64,000 nucleotides of DNA from Ridgeia piscesae (GCA_025642075.2 JAODUO010000157.1:598921-662920), one strand, 5' to 3'; positions 39,674 to 51,289 are shown, numbered from the stretch's first letter. Notes: generated by a model not told the origin, from the sequence alone. Program-made: numbers and translations.

Positions 39674-39742
39674 TGCGATCGTCTGCTCTTTTCCGGCGTT
39701 TGAAAACTTGCTTGGACGTGTTTTTGGCTTCCCATTGCATAT
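39674..39742 (-). pseudogene. partial exon related to the secreted precursor
   Basis: The minus strand encodes MQWEAKNTSKQVFKRRKRAD, then a GTGAGT donor at 39673-39668. It corresponds to QQWEDKNTSKQVFKRQKRGD of the 41.78-kb exon, at the same phase. Over 67 bp I count 7 differences, 6 of them replacements. The following intron is more alike than the exon: about 47 bp with one or two changes, then an 18-bp insertion, then GAATTCAGGATACTTCAG-like sequence in both. Upstream similarity stops abruptly at about 39742, so the signal and acidic parts are missing and this is a fragment. Confidence 0.65.
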
Positions 39743-39919
39743 AGAGATAGGCGGTCGAAGTGCGGGCAACAGCTTAAAATCGAGCCTATGCGGTGCTCAT
39801 GCATACCGGATTAGCGAACTTGCGACCTCGCAACCGAGTTATACCCAGTTTCACGCGTTAGTCCCTGGCCATGCATACGGCCCGTGGTGTTTTCATATAT
39901 TTAACTACGTTAAACGCAG

Positions 39920-40505
39920 CAAGTTTACAGACACGACAAGTTTACAGACACAGTAAGTATACAGACACAGTAAGTTGACAGACACGGCAAGTTTACAGAA
40001 ACGATAATTTCAGAGACACACCAAGTTGACAGATACGGCAAGTTTACATACACCTCAAGTTTACAGACACAACAAGTTTACAAACACAGCAAGTTTATAC
40101 AGACACAACAAGTTTACAGACATTACAAGTTTATAGACACGGTGAGTTTACGGCAGACACGTACTGCAAGTTTACAAACACGGCAAGTTGACAGGCACGG
40201 TATATTTTCAGACACGGCAAGTTGACAATCACAGCAAGTTTACAGACACGACAATTTCAGAGACACACCAAATTGACAGATACAGCAAGTTTACAGACAC
40301 TACAAGTTTACAGACACAACAAATTTACATACACAGCAAGTTTACAGACCCAGCAAGTTTACAGACACTATACAAGTTTACACACACGGCAAGTTTACAG
40401 ACGCGGTATGTTTACAGACACGGTATGTTTACAGACACTGCAAGTTTACAAACACGGCAAGTTGACAGACACCGTAAGTTTACTGACACGGTATGTTTAC
40501 AAAAC
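39920..40505 (+). repeat. 17-19 bp degenerate array (ACAGACACGGCAAGTTT)
   Basis: About 33 irregular units with changes such as GTATGTTT, CAAGTTGACAG and TACATACAC. It fills much of the space between the inverted-repeat arms. Confidence 0.92.
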
Positions 40506-40840
40506 AGGTCACAATAAAACGGGTCAAAACGAAACAAAACAAAACGGGTCAAAACGAAACAAAACGGGTGAAAACAAAACAAAACGGGTGAAAACAAAAC
40601 ACAACGGGTCAAAACAAAACGATTCAAAACAAAACACAAGGGGTCAAAACGAAACACAACGGGTGAAAACAAAATACAACGGGTCAAAACAAAATACAAC
40701 GGGCGAAAACATAAAACGGGTCAAAACAAAACACAACCGGTCAATACAAAACACAACTGGTCAAAACAAAACATAACTGGTCAAAGCAAAACACAACGGG
40801 TCAAAACAAAACACAACGGGTCAAAACAAAACAAAACGTA
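40506..40840 (+). repeat. 14-16 bp array (AAAACGGGTCAAAACA)
   Basis: About 23 units of AACGGGTCAAAAC plus AAAACA, with GGTGAAAAC and GGTCAATAC variants. It borders the right inverted-repeat arm. Confidence 0.93.
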
Positions 40841-40845
40841 CTAGT

Positions 40846-41062
40846 TCACGACATATCCGTCAGATGGCTCCACCTACTCTTTGACCTAGTTGTAGTTCAC
40901 CACCTTTCCGCTAGGGGGCTGTACGTGACTTTGACATTGATATTATAACCTTTGAACCTGGTCCTTGATATTTGACCTTGACCCATCACCGGTGGAATGC
41001 GACCGCGCCGCGCCAACCATATAATGAAAAGCACATCATAAACTACTGTCGTGGCTTGAGTC
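40846..41062 (-). repeat. right arm of the 1.9-kb inverted-repeat structure
   Basis: Reverse-complement partner of 39130-39366. Begins TACTAGTTCACGACATATCC and ends in the CATCATAAACTACTGTCGTG region. A LINE frame starts inside the arm's outer edge. Confidence 0.85.
40908..40921 (+). promoter_or_regulatory. CTCF-like motif (12 of 14)
   Basis: CCGCTAGGGGGCTG, inside the right inverted-repeat arm. Confidence 0.3.
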
Positions 41063-41533
41063 TTATACGGGAGAAAACAACTGGTCATGAGGGTTATTAT
41101 GAGCTTGACGATATTACATGCCGTAGTACCACTGGGTCCTTTTTATGCCCTCTGCTTTTTACAACTGCAGTCAATGATATGGTTCCAGGTGAAAGTTGTG
41201 GTGTGTTTTTATATGATTCTACCTTACCGGCTAGTGACACATGTCCAACAGAAATCGAAAGGACACTTAACCTTGAAATAAACTCATTATGTAGGTGGGT
41301 AGAAAAAAAGCTCTCCATTCGATTTGGAAAATGGCATGAACACTGTCTATAATGGTATCAATGTAGAAGCTAAATCAATGGTTAATTATCTAGGTACCAT
41401 TTTTGATCAGGATATGGCTAGTTCGTCTATGGGAAAATATGCAATCAAAAAACCAAAATGCCAAATTACAGGTATGTTCAGCATTATTACTAACACAAGT
41501 CAAAAACAAATTGCAAACAGTTATAATGATTAG
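41000..41533 (+). mobile_element. LINE relic, RT palm fragment
   Basis: The frame at 40972-41352 includes NYCRGLSLIREKTTGHEGYY, TTGSFLCPLLFTTAVNDM and LNLEINSLCRWVEKKLSIRF. These correspond to the 'QGS.LGPLLF...VNDM', YADDS (here reduced to YDS) and 'L...L..L..W...N.L..N..K' parts of CR1/Jockey-like RTs. A shift near 41350 leads into INVEAKSMVNYLGTIFDQDM (41361-41420). The catalytic box is damaged, and both ends are missing. Confidence 0.75.
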
Positions 41534-41607
41534 TTATCGTAGTTTGGTCAGCTGCAGCAGAGACAAAGTGCGAAGGAGCTCGCGACCGGAAACGAATCAG
41601 TACACGG

Positions 41608-41659
41608 AGAGTGACGTAATCTACGGCAATTTGAAACGCGTCATAGATTACGTCACTCT
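41608..41659. promoter_or_regulatory. inverted CRE-like hairpin upstream of the secreted-precursor exon
   Basis: AGAGTGACGTAATCTA (41608-41623) and its exact reverse complement (41644-41659) form a 16-bp stem around a 20-base loop. Each arm carries TGACGTAA, a CRE/C-EBP-type bZIP site. It lies about 125 bp before the ATG at 41783. Confidence 0.45.
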
Positions 41660-41782
41660 GCGTGCAGTGGTTTGAAACGGAGACGTTAGACCGAGCGGTT
41701 TCACGAAGATACGTTTGACTACCCACCAGCTGAATTGAACACAACTGTGTGTTTTCATTCTTATCTTTGACTGCAATCTGCG

Positions 41783-41990
41783 ATGTGTCACCTCCGACTT
41801 GGCCTTGCGCTGTGTATGATCGGTCTGTTGGCGGCGGAACTAGCCGTGGATACGGACCAGATGGAAGAAGATGACGACGAGGATACGGCCGCGGTGCGAC
41901 TGGACGATGACAACTTCAAGTTCCAGCAATGGGAAGACAAAAACACGTCCAAGCAAGTTTTCAAACGACAGAAAAGAGGAGACTATCGCA
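41783..41990 (+). CDS. first coding exon of a small secreted, furin-processed precursor
   Basis: I do not recognise the family. The frame begins at an ATG (ctgcgATGTG) and encodes 69 codons plus one base before a strong GTGAGT donor at 41991; the frame ends 59 bp into the intron if unspliced. Visible parts: hydrophobic signal peptide (residues 2-21, LRLGLALCMIGLLAAELA); acidic propeptide (23-43) including EEDDDED and LDDDN; NTS glycosylation sequon at 54-56; and K61-R-Q-K-R65, a furin-type cleavage site, just before the splice junction, so the mature part should start at G66 and lie in the next exon. Later exons were not found in this window. Two broken relatives lie on the other strand at 38801-39055 and 39674-39742. 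An inverted CRE-like pair sits upstream. It could be a neuropeptide, host-defence or other cleaved secretory protein; the sequence does not decide. Confidence 0.55.
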
Positions 41991-42189
41991 GTGAGTACCT
42001 CTGTAATTTATTTTTCAACAGATATACTACATCAATTAGCTACATTTAAGGAATTCAGGATACTTCAGCGCGTGGTACCAGATTCGGCCGGGCCGAGATT
42101 CGGCATGAATCTGTGGAATCTGGGCCCGCAACGGTAGCGGGCCAGGATTCTCCGTTGTTACTAACATAGTTTCCGTTAGTAATACATCA

Positions 42190-42584
42190 AGTATACACCT
42201 GTTGTACTTATCCATATCCTGTTGTACTGGTACAGAACCCAAACATTCTGTATCAAATGGGGTTCTACAACATTATACCTTTTTTAATGTTTCGAATGGT
42301 GTTCGACAAGGTGTTATTTTGTCCCCATATTTATTTATCGTATACATTGATGATCTTAGCAATATGCTAAATAGTGCTGATATAGGTTGCCACATACACA
42401 ACTGCTGCACTAATCACGTGTTCTATGCTGATGACTTATGTGTTATTGCTCCCAGTCATGGTGGGTTTGCTGAACATATGTGCAAAATGTGGGCTTGAAA
42501 ATGATGTTGAATAACTCTATCAAGTCGATATGTATGGTATTCAAACCACGTGGTTTTAACCTGAAATGTCCATATATATATATA

Positions 42585-42639
<55 letters not shown>

Positions 42640-43450
42640 CGTAAACAAGCTTGCATATGTCAAAGAAGCAAAATATTTAGGTGTGATAATATGCAATGAC
42701 ATGAAAGATGACGGAGATATTTGGAGACATCTTCGTAATTTTTATGCTAGGTCTAATAGCATCACCACAGTTCCGTGGGTGTTAAACTTCGTCTGTTTCA
42801 TACATATTGCTGTACATCTTATTCTTGCCAATTATGGGTTAATTTTAATAAGGGCTCTTATTTAATTTGCCTACAACAATATGCATAGACGGATTTTTGG
42901 ATATAACCGTCGGTACAGCGCGAGTAGCATGTTTGCTAATAATGCTATCGATACATTTGACGCCCTATTGCGTAAGAACATTTATGGTTTAAAAACGCAT
43001 TTTTAACATAAATAATGACTTGATTAGGGTTGTGTACAATTGCTTTGAAATAGTAAATGGCCCAATGTTGATTAGCTGGGCCAATTAGTTGTACACAGTA
43101 AATCTGTAAGTTAGTCATCATGTCTCGCATATAACTAACTTTATTATTATTTATTTATTATTATATATATAGTCAGTAAGTTGTTTATATAACTTACTTT
43201 TTAAACGATGTTTATTTACATAATTAATTGCATATTGATTATACAATCACATCCTGTATATTGCTCATTATTCTATCTGTTTTTAAAAAATTTTTACCTT
43301 TACCTAACTTAAACCTTATTTATTTTTATCTAGTCATTTTTTAAATATATTTGATCTTTTCTATGCTACTTAGATGTGCTAATGTATGTACCAATTGTAC
43401 AAATATGGGTGTTTTTACCTGATATAAATGTATTCGTATTCGTATTCCAG
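42190..43450 (+). mobile_element. 5'-truncated LINE, RT palm to 3' tail, interrupted by (TA)n
   Basis: The frame at 42202-42498 holds NGVRQGVILSPYLFIVYIDD (about 42289-42354) and FYADDLCVIAPS (about 42421), the RT catalytic box. After a shift and a TA run it resumes at 42637 with KLAYVKEAKYLGVIICND. It continues to FAYNNMHRRIFGYNRRYSAS after a stop at about 42862. The family is close to the relic at 36.7-37.7 kb (both have AYNN in the thumb). The presumed 3' end is the ATTCGTATTCGTATTC tail at about 43430-43447. Non-functional. Confidence 0.82.
42571..42636 (+). repeat. (TA)n inside a LINE relic
   Basis: About 32 TA units with one ATTTTA break, lying in the RT coding region after CCTGAAATGTCC. 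Confidence 0.95.
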
Positions 43451-43475
43451 TATGATCGTTATTCGCCAGTTTAAA

Positions 43476-43640
43476 AGAAGGCATCGGTTTGGTGTCATGC
43501 ACCTAAAAGTGTTTACACAAGCTAGCCATTTGCATCTACAATCAAAAGTGAAAGTGGTGTTAAATTGGGTAAATCTAGCTAAATCACCGACACCATGAAC
43601 GGGCCCATCTTGGTCCATGCAACCAATCAAAACCCAGCTT
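43476..43640 (+). repeat. dispersed ~180-bp repeat family, copy 1
   Basis: GGCATCGGTTTGGTGTCATG, CACCTAAAAG, CCATTTGCATCTACAATCAA and CATCTTGGTCCATGCAA align with the copies at 44477, 49960(-) and 56712(-). Confidence 0.75.
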
Positions 43641-43765
43641 ATATCAGCACTTTGGAAAAGTACTAGGTCATAAAGTCGTCTGCTGGTTCAGCTGTCATAA
43701 CAGAGAGCCAAGCGGTTCGCTAAATGTACCTTACGTCGGTTTACAACGAAATCGCGACAGCAATA

Positions 43766-43885
43766 TGCCACACTGTTCCTCATACGCTTGTAGCAACAAT
43801 ACAGTGAAAGACAGTAATACTCTTTGTGTGACCCTTTGAATCGACCAAAACTGAAACAGTGGCCCGATCGAAACTCTGTACGAAA
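43766..43885 (+). pseudogene. possible decayed THAP zinc-finger N-terminus
   Basis: MPHCSSYACSNNTVKDSNT begins at an ATG and has the CSxYxC spacing of the first zinc ligands of THAP domains. A stop and shift follow. A neighbouring frame then gives RPKLKQW, resembling the 'RPKLK.WI' part. The C2CH second half is not seen. THAP domains occur in host proteins and P-like transposases. Short, so it could be chance. Confidence 0.3.
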
Positions 43886-44476
43886 CCTAACTATGGAAAT
43901 GGAGCTTTGAGCGGAATACGCTTTAGTCTTCACGCGAACGAGGCTTGGGGCGAGATTGACCTTCACCCTGTCGAGTTGTTTACGTTTAGGAACAGCGAGT
44001 TTAGGCACAAACATGATTTTTATATGCAACCAACACGGCAAATTAAGCAGACAAAGACAGCATCGACGCATGATTGGGAAAGAATATGGAACTATGTAGT
44101 GAACAGCATGACTTCGGGATAGTGACAGTGTCCTTTGCAAGCTACGGGCACCGCGGGCCGGCGGGCTGTTGGCGTTGCGGCCGTAGGTTCTGTTCGCACA
44201 GATGTTCTTCCAGATAGGTTAGTAATTACGAATTGCTCAGCTATATTCACGTATATATATATTTAGGCGTATGAATAAACGTCGTTGATATTACTGTTGT
44301 TTTTATTAAATTTATGTTATTGTTTACCTTCAACCTTGGCGCTTATTCAACCAATGGCAATGCCATGGTACGACAAAATACCAAGGTATGGCTATGCTAT
44401 GACTATGCCAGGCATAGACTATATGACCTATACTTAGATGACTACGATATGTCAGTGATTTTGTTATAATACTTAA

Positions 44477-44655
44477 AGGTAAAAAAGGCAACGGTTTCGT
44501 GGCATACACCTAATAGAGTTAATATAAAATAGCAATTTCCACATATACTCAATTTTGTAACGCCAGCGGTTTCGCAGAATTTTTTGGAACATCCATCCAT
44601 CAAAATACTATGAGCTATGCCATTGTCGACGAAGAATGACGTCATGACGGTTAGG
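44477..44655 (+). repeat. dispersed ~180-bp repeat family, copy 2
   Basis: GGCAACGGTTTCGTGGCATA, CACCTAATAGAGTTAATA and CAGCGGTTTCGCAGAA match the 49.96-kb minus-strand copy most closely. Confidence 0.75.
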
Positions 44656-46738
44656 CCTTTCCACAGATTCCCTGCGTATTAGTTATGCATAAATCCGTCT
44701 GGAGGCGCTGTGCGCAGAGAAAAATAAAAATGGCGTGTTTGTTATGGATTGTCTAAATCTTCGTTCGAAGAAAATGTAACGGATGCAGAAGTATCTGAAT
44801 ATAGTTTCCAGCCGCAAAGACAAAGGCACGTATTGGAAGACACACCAGAGGCGAGTGGCCATGAAAAGGAAGACACACGGGAAGCTGAACTTACAAAAAA
44901 AACTAGCAGAGATGCGGTGACAGGAGTTTGTCCGCTCTCATGAAATGGCTGCAACTCGGCAACGCGCGGAGCATGTTGATGAAGGTAAACATTAAGTTGT
45001 CTATTATTGTTATCGCTTAACTATTATTATCCTGAGGTCCGGACTGCGTAATGATCGTATTATTATGACAAGCGAAATATGATCGCTTAGGCTTAGCTTG
45101 GGCCAGCCGGGTCACCTCACTGACCTCAGGCTTGCCGTATTCAACTCCGTTTTATGGTAATAACACATTTGTTAAGGCTTGGTGAGGTTTATAATTTAAC
45201 ATAAATTATATTGAATAGTTCCAATTAAATTTAATGAATCAGGTCCCACAATTGTGTAGGAGTGTCTATTGTGGAAAAAACCCATACAATATTCAATACC
45301 TTGCTGTTGTTTTTGCATCCCCGCAGGCGTAGACGCCCATCACATTTGTAGAATATTGATTCATATATCATGATATAAATGCACTGCCTACACAGCAGTG
45401 GCAAGCAGTTACGATTATTTTATTTTAATATAAACTGCACGGTTATCTTCTCATCATTTTGCATGTGTCTTATGGAGTCATATATAAACATAGATAATGA
45501 GTGTTTCAAGGAACCCAGAGATATTAGTGACGAGATGAATACAGGAAATGTGTTAGATTTGATGCTATGTTCATTCAGAGTAATAATCCATGTTTGCAAT
45601 GATTCACATAAAACATTTCTTAATGCTCGATTTTTTATTACAGATGGACTGCTGTGTATTACGAAAATGTCAACACTAGATGCTATAATACTGCCACACA
45701 ATTGTTTCTGTTTTTCCTAAAAAGCACCACATGTTTGAAATGGAGTGTGTCTTTAATGATACATTCTAAATTAAAAGGATCATTGATTAATTTTCATATT
45801 ATTGACAATGTCATATGTATATTTATCTGAACACATTTATATTTCAGATTGCTCAGGTGGGCTGTCTATAGGCAGATTACTGGTAAGTTCACAGCGAGTT
45901 GGGCCGGAGTGTTCATCGAGTACTGCCAGCATGCACCAGCCACCTAATCACGACAAGGTTCCCTGTCCTCGCTTGGAGAGCAGCATGAGGGATATCACTT
46001 TGTTCTCGAAGATTTGACTAATGTACAAAACGATTGAGCCGTGCAGCCCGCAGATCTTCCTTACTCAGTTTTGGCACATTTGCCCCGATCACAGCAACCC
46101 CTGTTGGTACAGTGATTAGTGGCAGTGTAACTGTTCCCATCACCACGTGGATTACGTGGCTCATCAGCATGGGTAGACGGTTATGTCGGACTTGTTCTGT
46201 TGCGCAACCTCCAGTTTAATCATTGTTTCTTGAAGATGACATCTGTGTTAACAGGGATGCCTGGGACAGGACGTGGCCGGTAGTTCCACGCAAGTGCAGA
46301 TAACATAAATCGTGATTTCATTCCTACAATGAATATAGTGTTTGCATTAACTGATTAGTATTTAGACAACTTTGAAACGCTTTTCTACATGCTTATAAAC
46401 ATGTACTCATTTTTGGTAATTTCATTTGATAATCATGTTTTAGTAACATTAGCCAAATTAGTAACCATAAGTTAAATCACAACACTTTGACCAGGACTTC
46501 CACTATCACATTCTACTCCCAATTATCACTTGTTGTTCTAATCTTAATGTTTCACTTTGTATCTAATGTAAATACAGTGACTGTATTTTTTTATTATATT
46601 TTAATACATTCAGTGATAACGTCATGTGTTATTTAATTTATTTTATCAAAAACAGAGAAGTTATTAATTACACAAGTAGCTGTATTCATAAGTGCACAAA
46701 GCAACTGATTACAGTTGTGTTTAGTCCCCCCATGACAC
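44656..46738. other. no gene confirmed; two gene-like patches
   Basis: 44720-44990 (+) follows AAAAATGGCG (good start context) and holds open frames such as SEYSFQPQRQRHVLEDTPEA, with a GTAAAC donor-like end at about 44986. 45845-46220 (+) starts after a TATATTTCAG acceptor-like sequence and has open frames with shifts. I suspect remnants of a multicopy protein but cannot identify it. Confidence 0.3.
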
Positions 46739-48230
46739 AGTTACAATACAATACAATAACCTTTAATAGTCCCCGAAAGTGGAAATTCTTGTGGCAAATA
46801 TTCACATAACACAACGACATTAGTAGTGACAATTAGAAATGACAGTGCAAAGTTGTAGGAAAGTAGTGCGCCCCATTGTATCCCCCCATCCTCCCCGATC
46901 ATTTTCCCCTCCCCGAATTCGCGTTTAGTAGCCTAACAGAAGTTTGAAGAAAGGTGTTTCGATAACGGTTCGTGCGTGTTATTTCGGAAATGTACCTACA
47001 ACCAGATTGTGCAACATAGTAGAATTCGTGCAATGGGTGAGAAGTGTCCTTTAAGATTTCCCTTGTTTTTTTCATCATATATGTTTCGTAGAGTTCATCC
47101 ACTGTAGGGAGTGTCGAGCCAATGGTTTTGCTGGCTGACCGTACTACACGATCTAGCAGCACTCTATTTTTAACTGATAAGCTTCCACCCCAACAAATTA
47201 GACAGTAGCATAGGACTGACTGGACCGTAGATTTATAGAAGAGATTCGTTATTGTCCGACACACATTACATTTTCTTAGTTTTCTGACGAAGTAGTTCCG
47301 TTGACAACACTTCTTTTGAATGCGTTTCGTGTTCAATGACCAATCAAGCTGATTGGAAATTTAGACGCCTAGGTAGGAGTATGAGTCAACTCTCTCTACT
47401 ACCTCTCCGTTGATGGATAGTTTAGGCGGGTCATGTTGAAATTTGCGGACGTCAATGACCATTTCCTTAGTTTTCTTGGTGTTAAGTTGTAGACAGTTCG
47501 AATCACAAGTTTTGAACTTCTGTCTCATAGATCTGGTGGTTATTTTCTGTTATCAATACCTTATCATCAGCGTATTTGAAGAGATGGTCCTTGCTGATAG
47601 AGCTGTCAACTGGCCTGCAGTCACTTGTGTACACTGATAACAGTGCTGGTGAACTCACACAGCCCTGGGGGGCGCCACTGTTTGTTGTGATGGTAGAAGA
47701 TATGGTGTTGTTGATCTTCACCCACTGTTTTCTGTCTGTAAGAAAATCCACTTGCGCAATGATGGATTCACAAGCATGGCTCTCAGTTTCTGGAGTAGAA
47801 TATGTGGCTGGATAGTGTTGAAAGCACTTGAAAAGTCCAAGAAGAGAATACGGGCTGAAGTTTTGGGTGTATCCAGGTGTTTCTGAGCATGGTGAACAAG
47901 TGTGATAATTGCATCTTCTGTACTCCTGTTTCGCCTGTAGGCAAACTGATGAGGATCTTGAAACTGTGACGTTTCCGTGGAGATGCGCCGGAGAAGAAGT
48001 CGTTCCAGACATTTCATCACTAGGGAGGTGAGGGCCACAGGTCGATAGTCATTGTTCTGGGATGGTCGAGGCTTCTTTTTGGAATGGGAACAATACAGGA
48101 GGATTTCCATACTACGAGTTCATTTAAATGCCACACCTGTATTATCTTAGAAATATAAAGCAATACTACTTTATACAGATTGGTGCAATGTGAAGAGAAC
48201 TGTACAAGCAAGGATTCAAATGCAACTTAT
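46739..48230 (-). mobile_element. L2/Rex-like LINE, 5'-truncated, with 3' tail
   Basis: Minus strand, 5' to 3'. 48110-47718: NDYRPVALTSLVMKCLERLL, then HQFAYRRNRSTEDAII and LFLDFSSAFNTI (RT fingers and motif A). 47730-47503: GAPQGCVSSPALLSVYTSD and KYADDKVLI (motif B and the YADD catalytic box, about 47563-47574). 47336-46899: LNTKRIQKKCCQRNYFVRKL through a C-terminal domain (WGGSLSVKNRVLLDRVV). Frame changes occur at about 48060 and 47940. The 3' end, GGGGACTATTAAAGG followed by TTATTGTATTGTATTGTAA (46741-46780), is the classic L2/Rex terminus. No endonuclease remains. It cuts into or abuts the decayed gene fragment at 48.3 kb. Confidence 0.9.
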
Positions 48231-48535
48231 CGCAAAAGTCCCCTTGTAGTTACGACTGCTGTCATACCTTCATAGAAGTGCTGTCTCTTGGGGCAGGTAA
48301 CTCCGATACACCTCCACCTGTCCAGTATGACATACTTTAGTTAGCTGGGAATGGCTACCAGGAAGTGCCGTGCTGTGATGACTGACAGGGCATTGAATGC
48401 TGCTGAACCTTGCTCCAGATACATTGTCGTATCTTCTTCCTCAACAATTGCAGCGTATGTACATGGTTGAAACTGGACTTTTCCTTTCCACGTGTGGATG
48501 CCACAATGTGATGCAGGAGTGACAATCACCGATCT
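48230..48535 (-). pseudogene. fragment of an unnamed multicopy animal protein
   Basis: After an acceptor-like GGTTACAG, the minus strand reads CTYAAIVEEEDTTMYLEQGS, then AAFNALSVITARHFL, up to a stop at 48341. Beyond the stop, VCHTGQVEVYRSYL continues in frame. The order 'C.H......WL..GS.A..AL..IV..K.LL.D...HTG.LEVYHSLLL' is what I remember of an uncharacterised, transposon-associated protein family common in fish and invertebrates; this is recollection, not a search. The stop and the LINE directly downstream show it is broken. Confidence 0.35.
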
Positions 48536-51289
48536 CTGTAACCAACAACAAAGGAACGTGAAATAATTAATTGCATCATCACTTAATTAGCATTTACTCT
48601 GGTTATTCATATGAGATTACCAGAAAGTGAGAAACACAGCCATATTGTGAGAATGCAGCAGACAATATCAATCAGGTGTATGAAGTTTCGCTCTAATTAT
48701 CTAGAATATAAATTATCTTTTTTCAATTATCACTTACAGGTGACAATAGATCGATCTTTAACCAGTGGACACCGACGTCACATCTAAAAAGCTAATAAAA
48801 CATCAAAATAAACACAATTTGCAGATAAAATGAGTAGTTTAAATGAAGACATAGTTTAAAACATGCATGCAGCAACTGTCCATGGATTTCAAACAATCAT
48901 TGAATTCCACCAGCCATTAAACAGTCATAAATACTGCTACTCGAAGGTGAAACAAATTTTGAAGGTGAGTTGTCAAAGTGCATGCAAAAATTTGATAAAA
49001 AGTATGATAAATATAGTCAGATGTGTATCTCATAACTGGAAACTAACAGAAGAATGCAACTAACAAAACTTTGTAAAAAACGTAATATTTAAATAAATAC
49101 TGACTGACTTTCTAGTTTTCGGCATCATAACATTTTCATTGTTTCTTAGCACATATCTGAACACACTGATCTTAAGCTTTAATAGCTGTATTAATCAATG
49201 TCACCTTACGAATTTACGAAGGAGTGCCAACGACACCCACGGCCACGGTCCCTCCGTTGACATATTGTCGCCCGTGAGATGTGTCATGTTCAAGTTCAGT
49301 TATTCAAGTTTCTTCTAATGATTAAATTATGTATTCTGCATTGTACTAAATTCTGCGATGATATAAATTGTGCTATTGTCCTAGCTTGGTTCAAGTACAT
49401 CTTAGTCTTTACACATGTGGACGTGATACCACAAAAACAGAGTAGCTGTCATCGAGGGACATCGGCATCGGGCATCGTCAAAATCGATGATCGAGCCATC
49501 GTCAATCGATAGTCGGTCTACGGAGGTCAACACTACTTTTAACAGCACAAAAACGTTACAAGTGCTTGACATCTGTAAAAAACACAATTAAATACATAAC
49601 GTTATACCACAGAAAAAATAGTACATCATACCAACCTTCTTACGATCTGATCATTGATGTCTCGGCCAGCTTGATATGCGTTGCTTCGACGGTTTAGGTC
49701 CATCCATGGCTAAATATCACCAGCAGTGCCCCGGTCGGCGACGTTTTGTTGGATCTTGTTCCATCAACTGGTGATATATGTCTACTTCATAATTACTTGT
49801 TGACCACAGATTTAGGTCTAAGCAGCTGCTACATGTCACGCCACCTGAACGAAGATTCGAAGTTGATGCCCCGCTGTGACTTCGCAGGAAGCTGACCAGC
49901 CTCAGCAGACACCTAGAATGCCGCGCGCTTATTGGTCATGCCAAGCCAAACGAACCCGTCACCGGTTTAGATGGCGGCGTCTAGGCAATCATGGATTTCG
50001 TTAGATTTTTTGACTTTAAGGTCACATTCTGAGTAAACCGCTGACGTTAACAAATTGAGTATATGTAGAAATTATTACTTTGTATAAACTCTATTAAGTG
50101 TATGATACGAAACTGTTGCTTTTTTTGCCCTTTAACTATGTAATGCTTATGTCACATATGGTATGTAACAGGTTAGTATCCTAAGGCTAAGATTAATTAT
50201 GCCTAATTAGCCTACTAATAGCTAGGCATAATGTAAATGCATTATAAGTGATCTGTAACAATTATACTTAGGTCTTCGTTATACTTATTCGTAATGACAA
50301 TATTTAATACATTTATAATAATAATTTAATACATTAAGCAATAATAATAATTTAATACATACACAATAGGTATATACATATTATTTTAATTGATTAATAA
50401 CACTAATATAATAAAATATATAAAATATAAGATATTGCTTGCATTTGGAAGATCGTTCATAATATTGCAAGTTTTCCAAGTACATTAACATTTAAATGTG
50501 TCACATTTTCAGAACTTGAGGTGTCATCGCCATACCGTATGCGGAAAGCTCTTCATCTCAGGTAAATGAGTGTTGTAATATACATTAACTTACTCTCTCA
50601 ACAAACCTTTTATGAACAAATTAGAATAGGTCTATGCTAATATGCCTTTATATTGTTTGAAATGTGACCCAGTTAAAGTGATAATAATAAGTTGTGGCAT
50701 TTTCCGATATCATCACACGAGATGAGACAGTGGTATGGCTGAAGCTATGCGGTATCAACAAAAATGTAGACTACACAATTTGGTTCACCGGCCAATAGAG
50801 GTTTTTGTGCCCTCAAGACGATTTCTGAATGTGCCCCTCTATGTGATATTTTATTTATCTGTATTAATGGGTGGGTGTACTTGTTAAATTGTATATAAGT
50901 AAAGACATCATCAAGTAAAAACATTTTATCAAAACTATTTCATGAGATTGACTACAAAATAATTGCAAGCACAATATAAGTATAACTACAGGTGCAATCA
51001 CTGCACTTGATATGTGCATTTATTTCATCAGATAACAAACAAAGCAGCAATAACAAAATTAGGAAAACGTAGATAAATGTAAAAAAACAGTTACTTTTAT
51101 AAATATTCGTTTCATCAAGGATCCAGCACATGGTATGTCAAATACCAGTTAGTTCAAAAACATTAATCCCATTCATTATGCTTTCAAATTATGCCTTTAA
51201 CAGACAAGACATTAGCTTTAACAAACATGTGCTTAATGACACATGTCATGGGTATTTGTTTTAATATTGTGAAAGAAGTAAGAGAGAGA
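48536..51289. other. no recognisable gene
   Basis: AT-rich sequence. Contains dispersed-repeat copy 3 (49960-50135) and short ATAATAATTTAATACAT duplications near 50310-50360. No gene supported. Confidence 0.55.
49960..50135 (-). repeat. dispersed ~180-bp repeat family, copy 3
   Basis: In minus orientation it begins AAAGGGCAAAAAAAGCAACA and ends near GCCGCCATCTAAACC, a YY1-like CCATCT core. Confidence 0.75.

Noticed and set aside
40506..40840. Lys/Thr/Asn-rich coding frame
   Set aside because: It is a product of the AAAACGGGTCAAAACA array and has no non-repeat extension.
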